Positions 13,295 to 23,999 are shown, counted from the first letter of the stretch. The stretch is 64,000 nt of DNA from Eumeta japonica (GCA_005406025.1 BGZK01000284.1:248001-312000); one strand, 5' to 3'. Made by a program: numbers and translations. The notes: generated by a model from the letters alone, not told the origin.

Positions 13295-13480
13295 CTCAGC
13301 TAAGAGTTAAGCCATTTCGCGTAGTACGAAACGTAATATATGTTTTAAGTTAGAAGTTTTCGAACGAACTTTTTGTTTTTCTGTTGGCGACAATGGAGAT
13401 GACAATTTACAATTTTTCGATATTGCTTTCTGACAAATAATCTTAATCATTTTTCCGTGTTAGTTTTTAGCAGGGTTTTG

Positions 13481-13979
13481 ACACTTTTAAATACATTTTA
13501 GTTTTTTTCTTATATGACTCGATGCACAAACATGAGAACAGAGTACAGAGCGGCACTTTTGTTCAAAATCTACAGATATTTTGCACTATTACGGAATAAA
13601 ATGTGGGAGCGATTTGTAAAGCATCTGAAGTTCTTGACACTGGAACCGGTGTCCCTCCAATCTATTACAAATAGATAAAAAATCCTTTACTTCTTTAAGA
13701 TAACTTTGTATGATGAATACAAACACGCTGTACAAATTAAGATTTTATTTATATAGAATGATTAACATTTTGGGTGGTATGACTGTATTTTACTACATTG
13801 TCCTATCAAAATCCCTTTTTGATTCAATGGCGACAGTCAAAACATATAAGTGCCGATTTTACAATACAAATCGCCTAACCGTAGAAAATTCAGAAACATT
13901 GACACTGCTTTATCTTAAAAACGTCTAATTTGACTACATTTGCAGATAATTTATGTACGAAAACAGCTGTTGTCTATAT
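13481..13979. other. AT-rich DNA, no gene seen
   Basis: A 72-codon plus frame at 13710-13928 shows no recognisable domain and no splice or promoter support. Left as non-coding. Confidence 0.45.
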
Positions 13980-14290
13980 CTTATTTCGATGCTCCAGCTT
14001 TCGCTGACGATTTCTTTTAGCGATCCCGCTGCCGGCTTCTATGTGAGAGGTCATATCACTTCTTTGAAGTATTAGAGCTCGATAGACCCACAAACAACCG
14101 AAACGAATCGACGTCCCCGGGGAAATACGTACTCACGGCCTATCGATACGAACATAGTTCCCTGTGGACACGCGGAGAAAGTTATCGTGTGTCCGAGACT
14201 TTATTAAAGCTGTCCCTTATTCGAAATACCGTCGGTAAATCGCTTCGTTAGGGCTTGACTGACACACCAGGATAATGACGAAATAAGAAA
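13980..14290. other. GC-richer non-coding island
   Basis: This repeat-poor block of mixed composition just left of the mariner has an inverted pair GGACAC near 14166 and GTGTCC near 14190. No coding frame was found. It could be regulatory or simply older unique sequence. Confidence 0.25.
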
Positions 14291-14293
14291 AGT

Positions 14294-14335
14294 CGGCCAA
14301 GCGCGAGTCGAACTCACGCGCACCGACATTTCAGT
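14294..14335 (+). repeat. 5' end fragment of a widespread lepidopteran repeat
   Basis: The string GGCCAAGCGCGAGTCGAACT matches, from memory, the common start GCCAAGTGCGAGTCGGACTC of a dispersed element found across moths and butterflies. Only the first ~40 bases are visible. Longer relatives are at 22116-22850 and 30462-31351. A fragment resembling its middle (TTGTACGGGAATCCCCCTTG) lies at 17033-17052. Confidence 0.6.
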
Positions 14336-14359
14336 AGCACTACAGAGTATATTCGCGTG

Positions 14360-14395
14360 TTAGGTCGGGGAAAAAGGTTTTACGTATGTTATGAA
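14360..14395 (+). repeat. Left inverted terminal repeat of the host mariner
   Basis: It starts TTAGGTCGGGGAAAAAGG and shares AGGTC, GAAAAA, TTTT, CGTA and TTAT blocks in the same order with the right end. Transposase would bind here. Confidence 0.8.
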
Positions 14396-15372
14396 TAAAA
14401 AGTCATTGTAAAATCTCTTTGTTTGTGGTGTTTTTTTCTAGCAAATTTTGATACTATTATATAAATGACATATTAAAGAAAGATAAGTAAAGAAAGATAA
14501 AAAGGTAAAAACGGTGTACCACCAATTTTTTTTTTCTATCCACCAAAATGAGTAAATCTAACGTAGAAATACGAAACAAAACTGAAGTTTTATTACAAAA
14601 AAGGGAAAAATGCGACATAAAATGCGAAAAAATGTTGTCACAAGTATGGACCTAATGAAGTGTCGTTAAGAGTAGCACAAAACTGGATCAAGTATTTTCG
14701 ATTCGGTAATTTTGATGTCAAAGATGAATCTCGTTTTGGTTGCTTTATTATGGATAAAGTCGATGACATTTTGGAAAAAGTAGACCAAGTTCGGCCTATT
14801 AGTACTTACAACATAGCTGAAAAGCTAGAGTCTGACCACAAAACAGTTTTGATCCATTTAAAAACTCAAAGCCGGATGTACAAAAAAAGCCCCATACTTG
14901 AGTCCCACACAAGCTCACTGAAAGAAATCTGATGAATTGTGTACTCATTTGCGATTTTCTATTGAAACGTGATAAACCATACCGTTTTTGAAAATATGAA
15001 TCACTCGTGATGAAAAATGGATTACCTACGACAAGAATGTGTGAAAGAGATCATGGTCAAAAGAGAAGTAAGCTCCACTGACTATAAAGAATCTCGATTT
15101 AACTCGCAATAAGTTTATACTATATGTATGGTGGGATTAGAAGAACACTATTTATTATTAGCTTTTACCGCAGAGCAAAACCATCAATTTGAATTTCTAC
15201 TGCTGATAGCTGGTGCGACTCAAGCAAGAAGAAGAAAAAAAAACAGCTGGAATTGATCAACAGAAAAAATGTATTTTTTTACCATGATAATGCTAGACCA
15301 CATACGTTTTTAGCCACTCAGAAAATATTGAGAGAGTTTAACTGGAAGTTTAATTAATGCATCTATCATATA

Positions 15373-16517
15373 CGAGGGCAGCCACTTATGCGTGAGGAAT
15401 ATCAAAAAGAAACAAACATGTATAATTTAATATGGTTGATTGCTTTTCAAAATATTCGTCATGATGATATACTTTTACATACGCAGAAATCAATTTTTAT
15501 AGCACTTTTTCCATTTGATTGAAGTATCTCCAAAACGTACGTTTTAAACGTCCTCTTCGTAGCTCGAAAAACGTTGACCACATAATTTATTCTTCACGCT
15601 CGAGAATAAATGGAAATTGTCGGGTACCAAATCGGGGCTGCACGGCGGATGAACGGTCAATTCGATTTTTTGACTTTTCAAAACCCGAGTTACTTCGGCC
15701 GACGTGTGAAAGCTAGCTTTATCATGATGAAGAATTATTCTACATTATCGGTTGTTCTTTTTTATTTCTTCAAAAACTTCTGGGAAACAAATGATCGTTA
15801 ACCACTTCGAATTTACCATTTTTTCCGGATCAATTTTATTGGGTTTGTATCATCTTGGAAAACTTACACCGTTGACTGTTGTTTAGTTTCGGGGTCATAC
15901 GTATAGATCCAAGATTCGTCACTTATGTACTTATTATAAATAGTTTTTGATGCATAATGACTGTATTTTTGTATCAATTTTTTTTTGCACCAATCAACAC
16001 GAGCCTGTTTTCGATCAATACTCAAGTTGTGCGGAATCCAATGGGAACAAATTTTCTTACAGGCAAATTGTAATATCTTATGTATGATCGTCATAATTAT
16101 GCCCAGGGACGCTTTTATCTCGTGATATGTAACATGACGATCTTGCATTATTAGTTCCCGCACAGCATCCGTGAGCATAGACCGCCTACGTTTAAACTCG
16201 TTAAACCAGTGATACATAGTGGTTTAAGAGGGTGCTTCATCCCCAAAAGTCAAAGTGAGTTCATCGGTATACTGTTTTTGAGTCCGCCTATGCCGAAAAT
16301 CGTAATAAACCATTCCACAGAAATTTTCACAAGTTAAATCCATAATAATAAAGAAACGCAACTTTCACAATGATGCCACCATGGTAAAACAATTGACAAT
16401 TAAATTAAAAACAAACTGTATTCTACAGCCAAAAAGTTACATTTTTAAATGTTGTAAATACGTTTTAAATATTGTTCTGTATTTGGGCAGTTCCGGATAC
16501 ATAAATAGTAATTCTCG
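15373..16517 (-). mobile_element. Second mariner, inserted in the first
   Basis: The element is bounded by TA at 15371-15372 and TA at 16518-16519. Its ends read CGAGGGCAGCCACTTATG (left) and, in reverse from 16517, CGAGAATTACTATTTATG (right), imperfect inverted repeats of about 28 bases. Across the insertion the host gene reads MHLSY before and LDLAPSDF after, exactly the MHPPYSPDLAPSDF junction of mariner transposases, which fixes the boundaries. The length, 1145 bp, is slightly below the usual 1.3 kb. It is of a different mariner type from its host. Confidence 0.85.
15400..16343 (-). pseudogene. Transposase of the nested mariner, degenerate
   Basis: The likely start is at 16343 (MDLTCENFCGMVYYDF). 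The longest open piece, 16217-15864, begins MYHWFNEFKRRRSMLTDAV and includes LIMQDRHVTYHEIKASLG and ICSHWIPHNLSIDRKQARVD, close to the SETMAR-like mariner transposases of Lepidoptera. SDESWIYTYDPETKQQSTV keeps the first catalytic aspartate. Further on LHHDKASFHTSAE keeps the second. The motif PDLVPDNFHLF near 15640 has Asp and Asn exchanged relative to the usual PDLAPNDFFLF, so the third catalytic aspartate appears to be Asn. The end reads YHHDEYFEKQST near 15450. A stop and several frameshifts are present. Confidence 0.85.
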
Positions 16518-16690
16518 TAGCCTTGACTTAGCACCCTCAGATTTTTACCTGTTTGGATCTCCTCAGCATTCTTTAGGCAATGTTAGGTTAACATCGAAAA
16601 AGGACTGTCAAAATTACTTTTCGCAGTTTTAAATCAAAAGTTCCAAAATTTCTACAGCAATGGGATTATGTCACTACCACAAAATGGCAA

Positions 16691-16738
16691 GAAGTTGGTA
16701 AACAAAATAGTATATATACTATTTTGTTTAACAACTTC
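16691..16738. repeat. 48 bp near-perfect palindrome
   Basis: Each half is 24 bases; the left half starts GAAGTTGGTAAACAAAATAG and the right half ends TTTTGTTTAACAACTTC, with one mismatch and no loop. It overlaps the C-terminal codons of the host mariner transposase, where no palindrome is normally expected, so one arm probably arose by copying the other. Confidence 0.9.
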
Positions 16739-16786
16739 TGTTTTAAATTTATTTATATAAAATATGATGAAATATTATATGAATTT

Positions 16787-16822
16787 GCTTATAAACTACG
16801 AAAAATTTTTTTCATGACCTTA
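16787..16822 (-). repeat. Right inverted terminal repeat of the host mariner
   Basis: The reverse complement starts TAAGGTCATGAAAAAAATTT and pairs with the left terminal repeat. It is followed directly by a TA dinucleotide at 16823-16824. Confidence 0.8.
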
Positions 16823-18751
16823 TATTTATAAAAAGAAGTCAAGTTTTTTATGTCAGTTTGCGATCCTTGGTGCAGAACCGATTCAGACTTGATTACTTTA
16901 TATTATTTACTGTTTTACTTTAGAATATGTACTATAAGCACGTCAAGTTTGACGCTTGTATGCAACCTGTTACCGTTTTTGTGATAGAACAGAAGCAGAA
17001 GAACGTATGACCATTGTGCTGTACATCCATTGTACGGGAATCCCCCTTGATTTTTATCATTTTTTTGTATCATGTAGTAAAATATCCACCGTAATAGAAC
17101 CTAATTCTCTACCCTCACAACACTTTTAGTCTGACATTTGAGTCGTGCGTAAAATGAACCACAATACTCCTGTTTCTCATTGTGCTGAATGACCGAATTC
17201 GTGACGTTAAAAATGTGAAACGGTGCGCGCGCACTCAGGCCTTGTCCGCACTGCAACTTTTCATCGTGCGGAAAAAATCTGTGATTTAATGCAAATAGAA
17301 CGGCGATAAGGTGCAAATTTAATTCCGAATTCGAATATTGTATCGCACAGCCGACAGAGCCTTAAGGTTATTCTAAAATTTTAGTGTCATTGTTATTGTT
17401 TAACCCGACAACAACTATGATTTTTGAAAGATGACATTTAAAACAATCCACTCCTAAATAATGATAGCTATTGCTATAAAGTAATGATTACTATTTGACA
17501 GAAAATTTAAACAACAAAAAATAATTAATTTTCGAACTGTACGTATCATAGGTTTTGTTTTTGTTATATAGATATTCGTCAAATTAATAAAGAATGCATT
17601 TAATAGTCATTTTCACTTTATTGGTTTAGAAATTTATATATTTTCTGTCACTACATAAAAAAATCGGGAAAAATTTAGATAGGTGGTATTTTTATTTGAC
17701 ATTTGATACAATCATTTATTAATATATTTGATAAGTACCTAGATAGCACTTTATACACATATTCAAATGTATCACTGACAGTTAATTGCTTCAATTTTAT
17801 TACACCGTGTTTTTCAATGCGTTTCTTAAAGTGCACTTAAGACATATAAAGAAAAGATCGTTAAATCCCGAGCCTGTACACATAACTCGAAGAAAAGCGA
17901 ATACCCTAAATTCTATTGTCATATCTAATTTGTACAAGACGAAGTTGTTCGATGATACACAGTATGGTGTTATCTTAAAGTAGTTCTAAGGGCTTACACA
18001 ATTCGTAATACCTAACACTTAGGAGCTTTACCATTGCCCTAACCGCTAACGTTGCCAGACCGCCAGAATTATCGGCGACATGACAACTGCTACGTGAATA
18101 CGAGCGCTCAAAATTGAACTTAAATTTTCCATCAGCTTAACTAGTATACTTTAAACGATAGCGTTTCAGTAATTATCGGAATACACTAGACTTTTGTGCT
18201 GAGCATCGAAGGTCAAATTTGAAATTTTATTTCAATTCCTAATTTTATATAACTACAACCGCGCCTGATTTTTTAGAAAAAAAATATATTGAGGTATGAT
18301 GGTTGCATACATTCTGAATTATAGTAAGATTGGCAACAAGGCTGAGACAGTAGTAACTCGCTCTAACTGCAGCACGGAAACAGTGCAACCGTCCTACAGC
18401 CTACGTTGGTGTGGGATTACAAGCGATGGCCTTTTAGGTAATATATTGATGTTTTTAAAAATAAAACTTAGCATAATTTAATTAAATAGCTACATCATAT
18501 TTATGACGGATTATAAAAACAAAAATTATTGAAATTGCTTTTAATCGACTTTTAAAAACTGGACTTATGGTTTCTTTAATAGTTAAAATATGATTTTGGC
18601 ATATTGTCCTAAAAATAAAATTGTAACTGTTAACAATTTTCAAGTAATTTAGCTCATTGATATGTTTTATTACATTGTGCAAGCATTTTGTCCGTATATA
18701 AAAATGTAATAACAACATACTGGATCTCGAACTTAAGTGAGTAGTGACCGC
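16823..18751. other. AT-rich DNA, no gene seen
   Basis: Frames at 17101-17316 (minus, 71 codons), 17786-17983 and 18296-18481 (plus) were read and show no domain. The GC-richer text at 17100-17360 and 17990-18180 is not recognised. Confidence 0.45.
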
Positions 18752-18842
18752 TGTCTCTTTCTCTCTCTCTCTCTGTCTCTCCTTCAGTCTATGTGTATGT
18801 GCTCGCGTGCGTGCGCGCGCACGCGAGTATGTTTGCGTGTGT
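18752..18842. repeat. CT-rich then GT/CG-rich simple repeat with palindrome
   Basis: A CTCTCTCTCT run passes into alternating purine-pyrimidine GTGCGTGCGCGCGC. At 18802-18827 CTCGCGTGCG faces CGCACGCGAG, a perfect 10-base inverted repeat with a 6-base alternating centre. The open frame 18482-18853 on the minus strand is its Arg/Thr/His-rich shadow. Confidence 0.85.
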
Positions 18843-19545
18843 AGGCCTTGCACACTCTTTTGTCGCGAGTGGTAATTTTTTGGTATTTTGGTAATTTAAT
18901 TCATGAAAGTAATTTTGAAAGATTTGAAAGTAATATTTTGAATTTAGAACACATAAATCCGTGTATTTTTATACAGATATCACGTACTGGTTCGTCCGCG
19001 TGTTCGATGAGGTCGATGGACAAATAAATAGAACCGCACGAAGAAATAGATACACCTAATTATTATAATAAATGAAAATTTCCAAAACGTAAATATTTAT
19101 GATATTTATGTAGAAAGGCCAATAAGATAATTGTGCGTGCGTTAGCATAGCATAGAAAGGTCGTTCCATTCAAATCCAATTCTAAAAAGCAAATGAATGA
19201 TACAGTATCCGATCTTTCTTCCAATCTTTCATTTAATCCTTTTCCCGAAGGCTACGCTACTATCACATGTCACAATATTATCCCCTTTCAGAGAACTCTA
19301 TTGATGCTATTATCGATCTTTCCCAATCTAATATACTACATTCATTTAATGTTACTCGCGTGTGAGGCGTTAATCACTCAACTGCCAAGGCATACACGCT
19401 CTTGTAATCTTATTTGTTGAGCGGCTTGACCCTTTAGCACTAGACGGAGATGAGATCGGTCATCTCCATTGAGGTGATATCGTCCGGGACAGACGACTTA
19501 ACGTATTCGTCGGTACACGCAGCCAACGGTTTAATCTGACTCAAA
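18843..19545. other. Mixed AT-rich DNA, no gene seen
   Basis: The 75-codon plus frame at 19193-19420 carries no recognised domain. A slightly GC-richer patch at 19430-19545 is unassigned. Confidence 0.45.
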
Positions 19546-19549
19546 TTAA

Positions 19550-19640
19550 AAATTTACCAGACGAGTCACTCGCGACCGATTCCGGTTCGAAAGCAACGAT
19601 CTTGATCACTGAACTTGCACTGCTGATTATTTGCAAGCTT
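19550..19640 (-). repeat. tRNA-derived SINE fragment
   Basis: The reverse strand reads AGTTCAGTGATCAAGATCGT followed by TGCTTTCGAACCGG, resembling the A-box half of a tRNA-derived SINE common in Lepidoptera (TAGCTCAGTGGTCAAGATCG). The B-box part is diverged. A better copy lies at 56960-57060, in the same orientation. Confidence 0.55.
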
Positions 19641-20189
19641 ATAAATGACGACTATATTCGGTACGCCCTTCGTTATCGAACATCATTCAAAACTTTACCT
19701 AATGTACGCCCTTGTAACAATAAAAGACAAACAGATGGCGTTTCACAATTTAAATCCATCAAACGATTCGCGGTTTGCGTGACAATAATACCTTCATATA
19801 TATATATATAATACACGTATACAGTACGTCCGCCTAACGTGCTGTACAAAATGTATAAAATACATTTATTTAGCGATGTATGCGAGGTGAGTTAAAACCT
19901 TTATGCTTCTTTTTGGACCTACAAAATTAGATAAAATAGAGTAATGTAATTCAGTGCACCTACAGACGTAATAAGAGAATGCTATTACGACCCTGGTCCT
20001 AGTCTAATATTATAAAATCACAATGTTTAATTTCCTCTTTATTGTAATTTAAAATTAAAGGGTATAATTCATAGTATTTAACAGGAGGTGGCCAAACTTG
20101 CATTGTATAAGACGTAAACGATGCCGTGGCCAGCAATAAGATGTTGAGCTCGGGGAAACGCATCGAAGACTTGTACCGAATCAGCAAGC
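19641..20189. other. AT-rich DNA with a short TA run
   Basis: Only a TATATATATATATA run at 19797-19810 stands out. Confidence 0.5.
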
Positions 20190-20640
20190 TGTGTCTTCTA
20201 AAAAGCCCTCGCTCCGTCTTCGCGTGCGTTTAGTTCTGTTCTGTGAGGGACTCTATAGTTTTTTTATTCTAGATCATTTCTTTCGTTCAGAGTACACCGG
20301 CCGCAAAAAGTGGCCGCGCGTCGCTTTCCGCTCCAGTCGATTTCCTTTTGATCGAAACGGCCATTTAGATATCGTATGTACGTTGCCAAAAAAAAAACAA
20401 GGATTTTCTCGAGAAATATACGGGTATCGAGGTAATGAGTTAGAGGAGATATTAGCCGAAAACTTAAGTGGGTTTGTAATGTTTCGGGTTTCTCCGACTT
20501 CGCCGAAACCGCGGGATCGATTTGTCGCTTGTCGTTTCGTCGTACCGAGCCCTTTTGCTCGCTAGCCACTCGAGAGCACTCGACTCTGACTTCGCTGCCG
20601 TGCTAAGATGATTGGAAGGATCGTCACAAATACACTAACC
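20190..20640. other. GC-richer island with long frames on both strands
   Basis: Overlapping open frames exist on plus (20191-20565, 124 codons) and minus (20264-20569, 101 codons). Neither shows a domain, and an AAAAAAAAA run crosses both. Long frames on both strands together suggest low stop density from base composition. Motifs include CGGCCATTTAGA near 20359 (GCCAT core). An exon of an unknown gene is possible but unsupported. Confidence 0.3.
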
Positions 20641-21517
20641 AACTTAAGTACAAAATAATCTTTGCTATTGATACATAATATATGATTAAATAGGTTTTAT
20701 TCCCCTATCATTTTCATGCTAATACTTCCTGGTTTATCAAATATTTTTTTGTCCACCATTTTATAATACTAAATTTAAGATTCATGTTTCACATATCCTC
20801 GCTGTTTTATCCATTTTTTTTACCCTATTATAAAGTGGTTTACTTTATTTTGTTTTATATGAAGCGCTTACTTTTCAATCACTTATGTTATAGAAGTGCT
20901 TTCTTTTCAATCATTTACATTGTATACAAGCTTTTTATGCTTAACTTAAAGCTGATCCTGTTCCCACTACCAGTCCCCAGAGCCAAAGCTTTATCTCTCG
21001 CTTCATTCTCTTAATTTACATCGCGCTTGCCTTTCGTTTCCCCGCTCACCCCGGCCCTCGACTCTTGCTGTCCCGTTTCTTCACCTATATTACTCGTTGT
21101 CTCCTTCCCGTCCATATCATTCTATGAATTTTTATCTTTTTCTTTCTTCTTTATCAAAACAAATCGAGCGAATACAAATATGCAATAAAATAAAATTAAT
21201 ATAACCACTTTTTTTCTACAACTTGCGCATAAAATAATGGTGTATTTCATTATAAGTGGTATTTTACGCAGAAAGTAGTCCTATGAAATAGTTAAGCCGT
21301 TGTGATAAAAAAGCATATCTATGGAAAACAAACGCATAGATGATGTCTTGTATTTTGCAAAGACAAACAGACACATAGACGAGCAGCAGTTTACATTTTA
21401 CACGACGGTGTGTTCCATCAGCACTTTTTACTATAATCGTAGAAGTCACGTGAGGTCTATGAAGGTCTGACATCAAGAAACCTGTGCTGATTTTTGATCA
21501 TGAATAAGTTGTTTACA
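20641..21517. other. AT-rich DNA, no gene seen
   Basis: Pyrimidine-rich text at 21000-21150 and short frames only; nothing recognised. Confidence 0.5.
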
Positions 21518-21720
21518 GAATCAATAAGATGAAATGGCGATCGTTAGGCCACATCGCTCGAAGAACTGATACCCGCCAGGGGAGAAAGTTTATCGAGTGG
21601 TTACCACGAACCGCAGGTAGCAGCGAGGGTCGGCCTCCTATCAGAGACTGACTGGTAACTTTTAGTAAAGAAGACATGTGTGTAATTCACACGCGATAAA
21701 AGGAAACTTTCAGAAGACTA
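21518..21720 (+). pseudogene. 3' fragment of a non-LTR retrotransposon ORF2
   Basis: The plus frame reads IKWRSLGHIARRTDTRQG, then RKFIEWLPRTAGSSEGRPP, a diagnostic C-terminal segment of endonuclease-reverse transcriptase proteins of lepidopteran LINEs (KW..AGHIARR.D.RWG, then EWRPR...GRP). A stop follows at RD*. The endonuclease and reverse transcriptase domains are absent, as in a typical 5'-truncated insertion. It is a different family from the element at 9652-13480, whose equivalent reads KWRRTGHTIRD. Confidence 0.75.
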
Positions 21721-22029
21721 AACTTCTGAGAATGAGACGAATACAGTATCAGGAGTGGGATAATTAAAGGGTTTCTTTATAAAATATTGATAATAAATTT
21801 AAAAATTATTTTATGTTTTACTATTAAGCTACATGTTTTTCATTTCAACAAATTGCAACACGCAGGCGCGGATAAATACAACACACCTGTTTCTCTCGCA
21901 TTCTATCACATTCTCTCATAGGCATTTTATCTCATTCTAAATTCTATCGCAAGATAAATCCTATAGATGTACATATTTAGTTCCTTTTTGTGACGCTTTT
22001 TCATATCGTCGAGTTTCAAATCACAACGG

Positions 22030-22060
22030 TGCTAAAGAAGTTTTCACTTAAAAAAATATA
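22030..22060 (+). repeat. Copy of the GAAGT-hairpin repeat motif
   Basis: GGTGCTAAAGAAGTTTTCAC at 22028-22047 matches the string at 48876-48895 and, less well, 56171-56191. All three follow a TTTTTC- and CG-bearing stretch, so they are probably copies of one dispersed element end. Confidence 0.5.
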
Positions 22061-22115
22061 TAACCGTCCTAATAAATGCCTTTTTTGACATAAGCGACGA
22101 GCTATAATTAAAAAC

Positions 22116-22850
22116 TGCCCAAGTGTATGTCGGACCACGCTCATTGTAGGGTTCCGAAACCGTTACTACAAAGAAATTGCAAATAAAAAAAAATACGTTG
22201 TTACATTTTTTCCATGTTTCCCGCACAGAATAGGCATTTTAGTCGCCTATAACTAGAGAAACAAGTAGGTGTGTCGACTATTACTAGTGTAAATTAAAGT
22301 TCATCGGCTATTTGATTTACAATAGAGAGCGTATATTCATGGCATTTTATTTTATTAAGAATCGCAGTTTTTCGGCAATAACTTAAAAACGGTATATCCG
22401 ATGATCTTCAAAATAATTTTCCTTCAAAGTATTTATTAACGGTTCACTTTTCAATTTTTTTATATTTTTTGAAAATACGGCTTACAAAATAGAGAGGGAC
22501 GACCTAATTTCTGGTACTTTCGGAGCGATTACTTTCGAAAATATTCAATTAGTTGAAAAAATTGCTACGAAATTTTAGTCTTTTTAAAAACGCTGTCGAA
22601 ATATGTGCCATACGTTGATGTTTGCTTAAAAAAAATTTTCAACTTCTGTTACATGTATGAAGTGTCCCCCTAGGATTTTTGTTATTTAACTGCTAAATTA
22701 AGTAGTGGCTTATACAAGACATCTATACTCCGAATTCATTAATATGCCACTTGTAGTTTTCGATTAAAATGCCTGTGAAATTACGACAAACGGACGGACA
22801 TGATGAAACTATAAGGGTACCGTTTTGGCCATTTTGGTACGGTACCCTAA
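22116..22850 (+). mobile_element. Diverged copy of a widespread lepidopteran dispersed repeat
   Basis: It starts GCCCAAGTGTATGTCGGACC followed by GGGTTCCGAAACCG and ends with ACGGACGGACATGATGAAAC, then GGTACGGTACCCTAA. From memory this is the order of a very common lepidopteran element: GCCAAGTGCGAGTCGGACTC, GGGTTCCGTA, a CCCCCCTTA core (here TGTCCCCCTAGG at 22662), GACAGACGGACAG and GGTACGGAACCCTAA. No coding capacity is seen. The class of the element is not known to me. Confidence 0.65.
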
Positions 22851-23152
22851 TACATTGATGTCTTGCAATGTTTCCAATTGTAGCTATAATTTCAAAATTG
22901 TAAGTGAAATAAACATAACGATGACGAACTAAATTCTGAAAGATCATCCAAAATTTTAAAATGAACAGCAATTTTGAGGTATTATTATTTAAATTATTTA
23001 TTTACTTCAGAAAAACTAATCACTCAAGCGGCATAATATTATTTTTTGAGATATCTTCTCTAATTTAAAAGTTCTGCTGATTAAAAAGTATTAAGTAAAC
23101 AAATGAGAACAAGAATATTGTAAAGAAATGAATTTACATATTCTGAAAATAT

Positions 23153-23192
<40 letters not shown>

Positions 23193-23999
23193 GTATATTT
23201 TCAGTAGAATATTATATAAATATTCCACGAGCATATAGGCCTTATTTCTTTGTTGGTTTTACCAATAACTATTTTAGAATTTTTTATATATTGGTGTCAA
23301 ACACAGTTGTGTTTCAAATCTACTATTTACCCTCAGTATAATATGAATCAGGGGACTGAGATAGCCGCAACTCACGGGTGCTTAGTCTTTAAGGATTTCT
23401 GGTCAAAGGCATTATATATAGTTTTCCTTAATTATTTAATAAATCACATATTGTACTATTTAATTAAAAAAATGAATTGAATTCTTTATGTATTAAACTT
23501 CAATACTGACGAATTTAATTTATAAAAAAATTCAGTAAAATAACAGAATTAAAGTGCATTTTAAAGCGCTAAAATATACAAATATATCCCAACTTTTATT
23601 GCGGCTTTGTTCGAATGTTGTGCAATCTATTTAATGGACTCTCGATATGAATATCTGTTTGTCATGTCCTTTTTAAGTAACGATTTAAATATTTTTTCAT
23701 AATTAATACTACTATTATATTTTGTATCATTGAGAGCAAGATGTCGGAAGACCAAACCGGGAAATAAAATAATTGCCTTTGTTAAAGGTTTAAAATTAAA
23801 ATTTTTAATCAGTAAACTCTCAAAAACAAGAATTGAAGTTTCATGATTGTTCATTACCTAAATTCTATTCTTTTGATTTTAGTCACAATCGTAATTCAAA
23901 ATTTACTCAAACGCGGCAAAGACCTCTCAATATAGAAAATACACGCTCAGAACCAAAAATATATTTCACCGTAGAAACAAGCATTTAATTTAAATTGAG
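22851..23999. other. AT-rich DNA with a long AT microsatellite
   Basis: No gene was recognised; short frames at 23250-23480 (plus) and 23627-23854 (minus) have no domain. Confidence 0.5.
23156..23200. repeat. (AT)n microsatellite
   Basis: An almost uninterrupted AT run of about 45 bases, ending in ATGTATATGTATAT. Confidence 0.95.

Larger units (their letters stand above)
9652..13480 (-). mobile_element. Near full-length, dead RTE-clade LINE
   Basis: Read on the minus strand, the block holds in order a coiled-coil ORF1 remnant, an apurinic-type endonuclease, a reverse transcriptase and a C-terminal region, then a TTATTATTATTATA 3' tail at about 9652-9665, the usual tail of lepidopteran RTE elements. 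The length, about 3.8 kb, fits an intact RTE. It resembles the elements annotated in butterflies as HmRTE-type endonuclease-reverse transcriptase (from memory). Many stops and frameshifts show it cannot move. The 5' end near 13480 is approximate and I did not find a clear target-site duplication. Confidence 0.85.
14548..16738 (+). pseudogene. Mariner transposase, interrupted and degenerate
   Basis: A likely start at 14548 (MSKSNVEIR) agrees with the MSSKNVEIR-type start of lepidopteran mariners. The N-terminal helix-turn-helix region reads YGPNEVSLRVAQNWIKYF, then FDVKDESRFG and ISTYNIAEKLESDHKTVLIH in the open stretch 14660-14932. After frameshifts the catalytic domain is still readable: ITRDEKWITYD (first aspartate, codon near 15009), YHDNARPHT (second, near 15282) and, beyond the inserted element, LAPSDFYLF (third, near 16538), then GNVRLTSKKDCQNYFSQF. 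Thus the D,D,D catalytic residues survive although the frame is broken by a stop, several frameshifts and a 1.15 kb insertion between 15372 and 16518. In intact elements it cuts and joins DNA at TA sites. Confidence 0.88.
14360..16822 (+). mobile_element. Mariner transposon (host of a nested mariner)
   Basis: The left end begins TTAGGTCGGGGAAAAAGG at 14360 and the right end, read in reverse from 16822, begins TAAGGTCATGAAAAAAAT; the two inverted repeats stay similar for about 30 bases. A TA target copy follows the right end (16823-16824); at the left the matching bases are TG (14358-14359), a likely mutated TA. The plus-strand gene inside is a mariner transposase. Removing the nested element and one TA leaves 1316 bp, the normal length for the superfamily. 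Several frameshifts and stops make it inactive. Confidence 0.9.

Noticed and set aside
18482..18853. 123-codon minus frame
   Set aside because: Its N-terminus translates the GT/CT simple repeats; the remainder has no motif.
20191..20569. Overlapping 124- and 101-codon frames on opposite strands
   Set aside because: Both strands are open at once, which points to composition; an A-homopolymer crosses them and no motif is seen.
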